Origin: Desulfocapsa sp050291935
Lineage (GTDB): Bacteria > Desulfobacterota > Desulfobulbia > Desulfobulbales > Desulfocapsaceae
Length of the DNA stretch: 64,000 nucleotides
Assembly: GCA_050291935.1 (NCBI GenBank)
Contig: JBNKKR010000009.1
Span: 38,998-102,997, forward strand
Direction of reading: 5' to 3'
A program made the translations under genes and the position numbers. Every line of letters begins with the position of its first letter. The stretch's first letter is position 1. The notes beneath the pieces are model-generated. The model ran no database searches. It had not been told where the DNA came from and saw nothing but the letters and a program-made list of their open reading frames with translations. Positions 61,406 to 64,000 of the stretch are shown one piece after another.

Positions 61406-63052
61406 ATGAATGATGCAGAAAAGAGCGATTCATCCGTTAGTAACGATGAAAATGATATCGGGCGTGATGCAATATTGGACATAGAAGGTGATAAAACCGA
61501 GCCCGAAGAAGAAAGTAATTCACAGCAAAACGAGAAAGTAGCACCGGAAATGTCTGAAAGCACAACCCCGAATAACGATGCTATAGAGACAGAAAATGAC
61601 GTAGAAGGCGTAATCGAGGGCACTGAAGACCACAGCGAGCAGAAAGACGATGAGCTCCCACTAGAAGAACCTGAAAGTACAATAGCTGATAATGATGACG
61701 CAGAAACAGAAGATGAATCAGGCAGTGCTATCGAGGACACTGAAGACCGTGACGAGCAAAAAGACGATGAGCTCCCACTAGAAGAACCTGAAAGTACAAT
61801 AGCTGATAATGATGACGCAGAAACAGAAGATGAATCAGGCAGTGTTATCGAGGATACTGAAGACCATGACGAGCAGAAAGACGAAGAGCTCCCACTAGAA
61901 GAACCTGAAAGTACAATAGCAGATAATGATGATGCAGAAACAGAAGATAAATCAGACAGTGCCATCGTGGATACTGAAGACCGTGATGAACAGAAAGACG
62001 ATAACCTGGAAAAAGATGATAGATCAGCTGATAAAAACCAAGAAGCTGAAAGTGATGACAAAACTTCTGCAACGGAAAGATCCATTACAGATACAAGTCA
62101 CATTTTAGATGCAATAGAAAATGATGGTGAACAACAAAAAAGCTTTCACCAAGAGCGGAACAAAACCTCTTATGAACCACAAGGGAATACAACATATGTG
62201 GGTAAAAAGATAAGTAAAAAAATATCCACAAAGATTCTTGTATTGGGAGCCGCTATTGGGACTCTGCTCCTTTTAGCAATCGTCTGTTTTATTGTTAAGC
62301 CAACCTTTATAACCTCCCGATTCAGTGAGCCAGAGCTTACAATTAACACGCCTAAAACCGTGGCCACACAATTGACGGCAGAAGAAATGGAGATGATAGG
62401 GATCATCGGTCAAGCACTTGATGAAACAGAACAGGTATGGGAAAAAATATTTTCTGAGAAGGGGGGAATATTCAAAAATCCAGAATTCACATTCTTCACA
62501 GATAAAATCAATTGGGCCTGCTTAAATGAAAAGGATAAAGAGCGATTAGGTGAGCAATCGTCCATAGGAACGTTTTACTGTCCCAGAGAAAAAAAAATCT
62601 ACATTGATCTGTCCCTTCACCTTGATTTAAATAACAGGTTGGATATTCCGATAAAATTTGCCCAGGCCTATATTGTCGCCCACGAAATTGGACACCATGT
62701 ACAAAATCTTGCCGGCATAAGTAACCAAATACCAGCGGCCCGTTTACGGCTTTCCGACAAAGAATTTGGGTTGGTCTGGCAACGTCTGGAATTACAGGCC
62801 GATTGTTTTGCAGGAATATGGGCAAAACAATTTGCCGAGCAGCAATACAATATTTCAGAGGATGACTTTCAAGACGCCCTTGACGCCGTTAGTCATTACG
62901 CGACAGCACATGCAAAACAAAAATCGAAAGGAGATCTTATGCCGGATCCATTCACCCACGGCTCCTCGCGCCTTCGCCTGCGTTGGTTCACCATTGGATA
63001 TGAAAAGGGCACATTTGATGCCTGTGATACATTCACCATCGTGGATCTATAA
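61406..63052 (+). CDS. Membrane-anchored YpfJ-type neutral zinc metallopeptidase with acidic N-terminal repeats
   Basis: This 548-residue protein has three parts. Residues about 1-265 are cytoplasmic-type, very acidic and repetitive. A transmembrane helix (about 272-294, KILVLGAAIGTLLLLAIVCF) follows. Residues about 325-548 match the KPN_02809/YpfJ family with YIVAHEIGHHVQNLAG (zinc motif) and WQRLELQADCFAGIWAKQF (third ligand region). The C-terminal part probably faces the periplasm. The normal family has only a short N-terminus, so the acidic repeat region is an addition. The substrate is unknown. Confidence 0.88.
   Translation: MNDAEKSDSSVSNDENDIGRDAILDIEGDKTEPEEESNSQQNEKVAPEMSESTTPNNDAIETENDVEGVIEGTEDHSEQKDDELPLEEPESTIADNDDAETEDESGSAIEDTEDRDEQKDDELPLEEPESTIADNDDAETEDESGSVIEDTEDHDEQKDEELPLEEPESTIADNDDAETEDKSDSAIVDTEDRDEQKDDNLEKDDRSADKNQEAESDDKTSATERSITDTSHILDAIENDGEQQKSFHQERNKTSYEPQGNTTYVGKKISKKISTKILVLGAAIGTLLLLAIVCFIVKPTFITSRFSEPELTINTPKTVATQLTAEEMEMIGIIGQALDETEQVWEKIFSEKGGIFKNPEFTFFTDKINWACLNEKDKERLGEQSSIGTFYCPREKKIYIDLSLHLDLNNRLDIPIKFAQAYIVAHEIGHHVQNLAGISNQIPAARLRLSDKEFGLVWQRLELQADCFAGIWAKQFAEQQYNISEDDFQDALDAVSHYATAHAKQKSKGDLMPDPFTHGSSRLRLRWFTIGYEKGTFDACDTFTIVDL
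61538..62002 (+). repeat. 117-bp tandem repeat encoding acidic 39-residue units
   Basis: The start of the block GAGCTCCCACTAGAAGAACC recurs at 61652, 61769 and 61886, exactly 117 bp apart. Three near-identical copies encode ELPLEEPESTIADNDDAETE plus SGSAIEDTEDRDEQK-type endings (residues about 83-121, 122-160, 161-199), with a degenerate copy before them. High DNA identity points to recent duplication by slippage or recombination. Confidence 0.9.
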
Positions 63053-63068
63053 AAATGGTATGAACATC

Positions 63069-64000
63069 TCAACAAACCGGAGCTTTTTTTTTGGTATTTT
63101 CTCCATTTTGTATGGGCAGATAAACAGTTGATACGGCTCCTGAACCCGGCATGTTACCAACCTCGATTTTCCCGCCATGTTTATTGACAACTATATCATA
63201 ACAGATATGCAAACCCTGCCCACTGCCTTTGCCTATTTCTTTGGTTGTGAAGAACGGATCAAATACGCGGTCAAGGATCTTTTCAGGAACACCATCACCA
63301 CTATCGGCAAAAGCGACCACCACAAAACCGTTTTCCAATTTTGTGGAGATAAGAATTTGCCCAAGAGTATCTCCACGCGTCGCAGATGTCTCCACCGCCT
63401 GGATCGCATTCATAAGTAAATTTAGAAAAACCTGCCGCAGTTCGTTCACATTGCAACTCATTTCATGAACATCCGGAGAAAAACAGCTTTTCACAGTTGC
63501 CACGTTTTTGGCGGCATTGTGGGTGATGGTTATAACTGAATCAAGCACCTTGTGTAGGTCAACAAGCTGCTTTTCCGAACTACCGGGGTGGGAAAACTCT
63601 TTCATGGACTGGACAATCTTGGCGATATGAGAAATTCCCTGTAAAGACTGGCTGATGGCCTTGGGAAATTCTTCAAGAATAAAGTCGATCTCTTCTGGAT
63701 CACAAAGCGCGTTAAAGGAGTCAATGGCCTCTTGGCCAAGGTGAGATCCGGTCAATTTGGGTAACGCTGAAAGAATCGACTCTATTGACTCCATCGATTC
63801 CCCAAGAAATTTCAAATTATCAGAGACATATTGCGCCGGAGTATTAATCTCATGGGCAATGCCGGCAGCAAGGGAGCCAATGGATGCCAGTCGTCCCGTC
63901 TGAATACTTTCCTGTTGGTTTTTGAGAAGATCCGCCTGCGCCTTTCTCAGTTCCGTAATATCAATGACAGACCCCGTAGCCCACCATTTACCATTTTTCC
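63069..64000 (-). CDS. PAS-domain sensor histidine kinase, 5'-partial
   Basis: The frame is open to the window edge, so the N-terminus is missing. The visible part starts in the end of a PAS domain (KWWATGSVIDITELRKA), has the H-box GIAHEINTPAQYVSDN with the phosphoacceptor histidine, then N-box NELRQVFLNLLMNAIQA, G1 box ADSGDGVPEKI and G2 box GKGSGQGLHICYDIV. It is an autophosphorylating kinase of a two-component system; no cognate regulator is in the window. The tail ends in KKKAPVC. Confidence 0.92.
   Translation of the reverse strand, partial: KNGKWWATGSVIDITELRKAQADLLKNQQESIQTGRLASIGSLAAGIAHEINTPAQYVSDNLKFLGESMESIESILSALPKLTGSHLGQEAIDSFNALCDPEEIDFILEEFPKAISQSLQGISHIAKIVQSMKEFSHPGSSEKQLVDLHKVLDSVITITHNAAKNVATVKSCFSPDVHEMSCNVNELRQVFLNLLMNAIQAVETSATRGDTLGQILISTKLENGFVVVAFADSGDGVPEKILDRVFDPFFTTKEIGKGSGQGLHICYDIVVNKHGGKIEVGNMPGSGAVSTVYLPIQNGENTKKKAPVC

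Noticed and set aside
61357..62085. Long minus-strand open frame, serine-rich, opposite the acidic repeats
   Set aside because: It is the antisense of a repetitive acidic region; the codon periodicity, homology and peptidase domain belong to the plus strand.

Overview
The window reads as a chromosomal segment of a Gram-negative, anaerobic sulfur-metabolising member of the Desulfobacterota, most likely near the Desulfobulbales. The main reason is a dsrA-dsrB-dsrD operon for dissimilatory sulfite reductase (31845-34646). BamD, C5-pathway HemL, a class GN sortase, a NIL-domain ferredoxin and archaeal/delta-type gene neighbourhoods agree with this. The assignment comes from gene content only. Genes are dense, mostly housekeeping, and run in alternating directional blocks. 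I saw no tRNA, rRNA, CRISPR array, prophage or intact insertion sequence.

Layout. 1-3072: a partial membrane protein, an ArsR-type regulator, a DUF2892 membrane protein behind a structured leader, a VanY-type peptidase coupled to a LysE/RhtB exporter, and a small SAP-like cysteine protein. 3152-12747 (minus strand): a very large pyruvate-phosphate-dikinase-like protein, periplasmic alpha carbonic anhydrase, gap, glgA, aroC and aroK. 12914-17972 (plus): cbpA-cbpM, yjbQ, a small conserved protein, a UbiD-type decarboxylase, an RluB-type pseudouridine synthase and an HU/IHF protein. 17979-23304 (minus): rimO, a nucleoside phosphorylase, the F0 genes atpZ-atpI-atpB-atpE, and hemL. 23588-25802 (plus): trxA, trxB, bamD. 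25972-28004 (minus): NIL ferredoxin and a two-gene split form of an APH-like/P-loop kinase protein. 28364-30962 (plus): metK and ahcY. 31027-42018 (minus): birA, dsrD, dsrB, dsrA, pgi, rpe, dprA, rpoD, dnaG. 42135-46419 (plus): a conserved unknown, htpX, an HDOD protein and ubiB. 46440-53946 (minus): a tpiA homologue lacking the catalytic glutamate, DUF167, DivIVA-like, YggT, metG, ricT, holB, ychF. 54128-58403 (plus): an MtaD-type deaminase, then a compact Roadblock/Cache gene set. 58475-61158 (minus): class GN sortase and its VIT/VWA target. 61406-63052 (plus): a membrane-anchored YpfJ-type metallopeptidase with an acidic 39-residue repeat. 63069 to the end (minus): a partial PAS histidine kinase.

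How the genes fit together. Sulfide made by DsrAB could feed homocysteine synthesis (the NIL ferredoxin family), and metK, ahcY and the MtaD-type deaminase form a SAM/SAH cycle in the same window. gap, pgi, glgA, rpe and the PPDK-like protein point to glycogen and sugar-phosphate storage.

The most novel-looking element is the four-gene set at 55677-58403. It has two Roadblock/LC7-like cytoplasmic proteins, one secreted free Cache domain and one membrane Cache-HAMP protein that stops right after HAMP with no kinase, cyclase or methyl-accepting module. Three 20-bp direct repeats precede it and a foldback hairpin follows it. That hairpin shares sequence with a 147-bp palindromic element behind bamD, and both copies sit between convergent genes.
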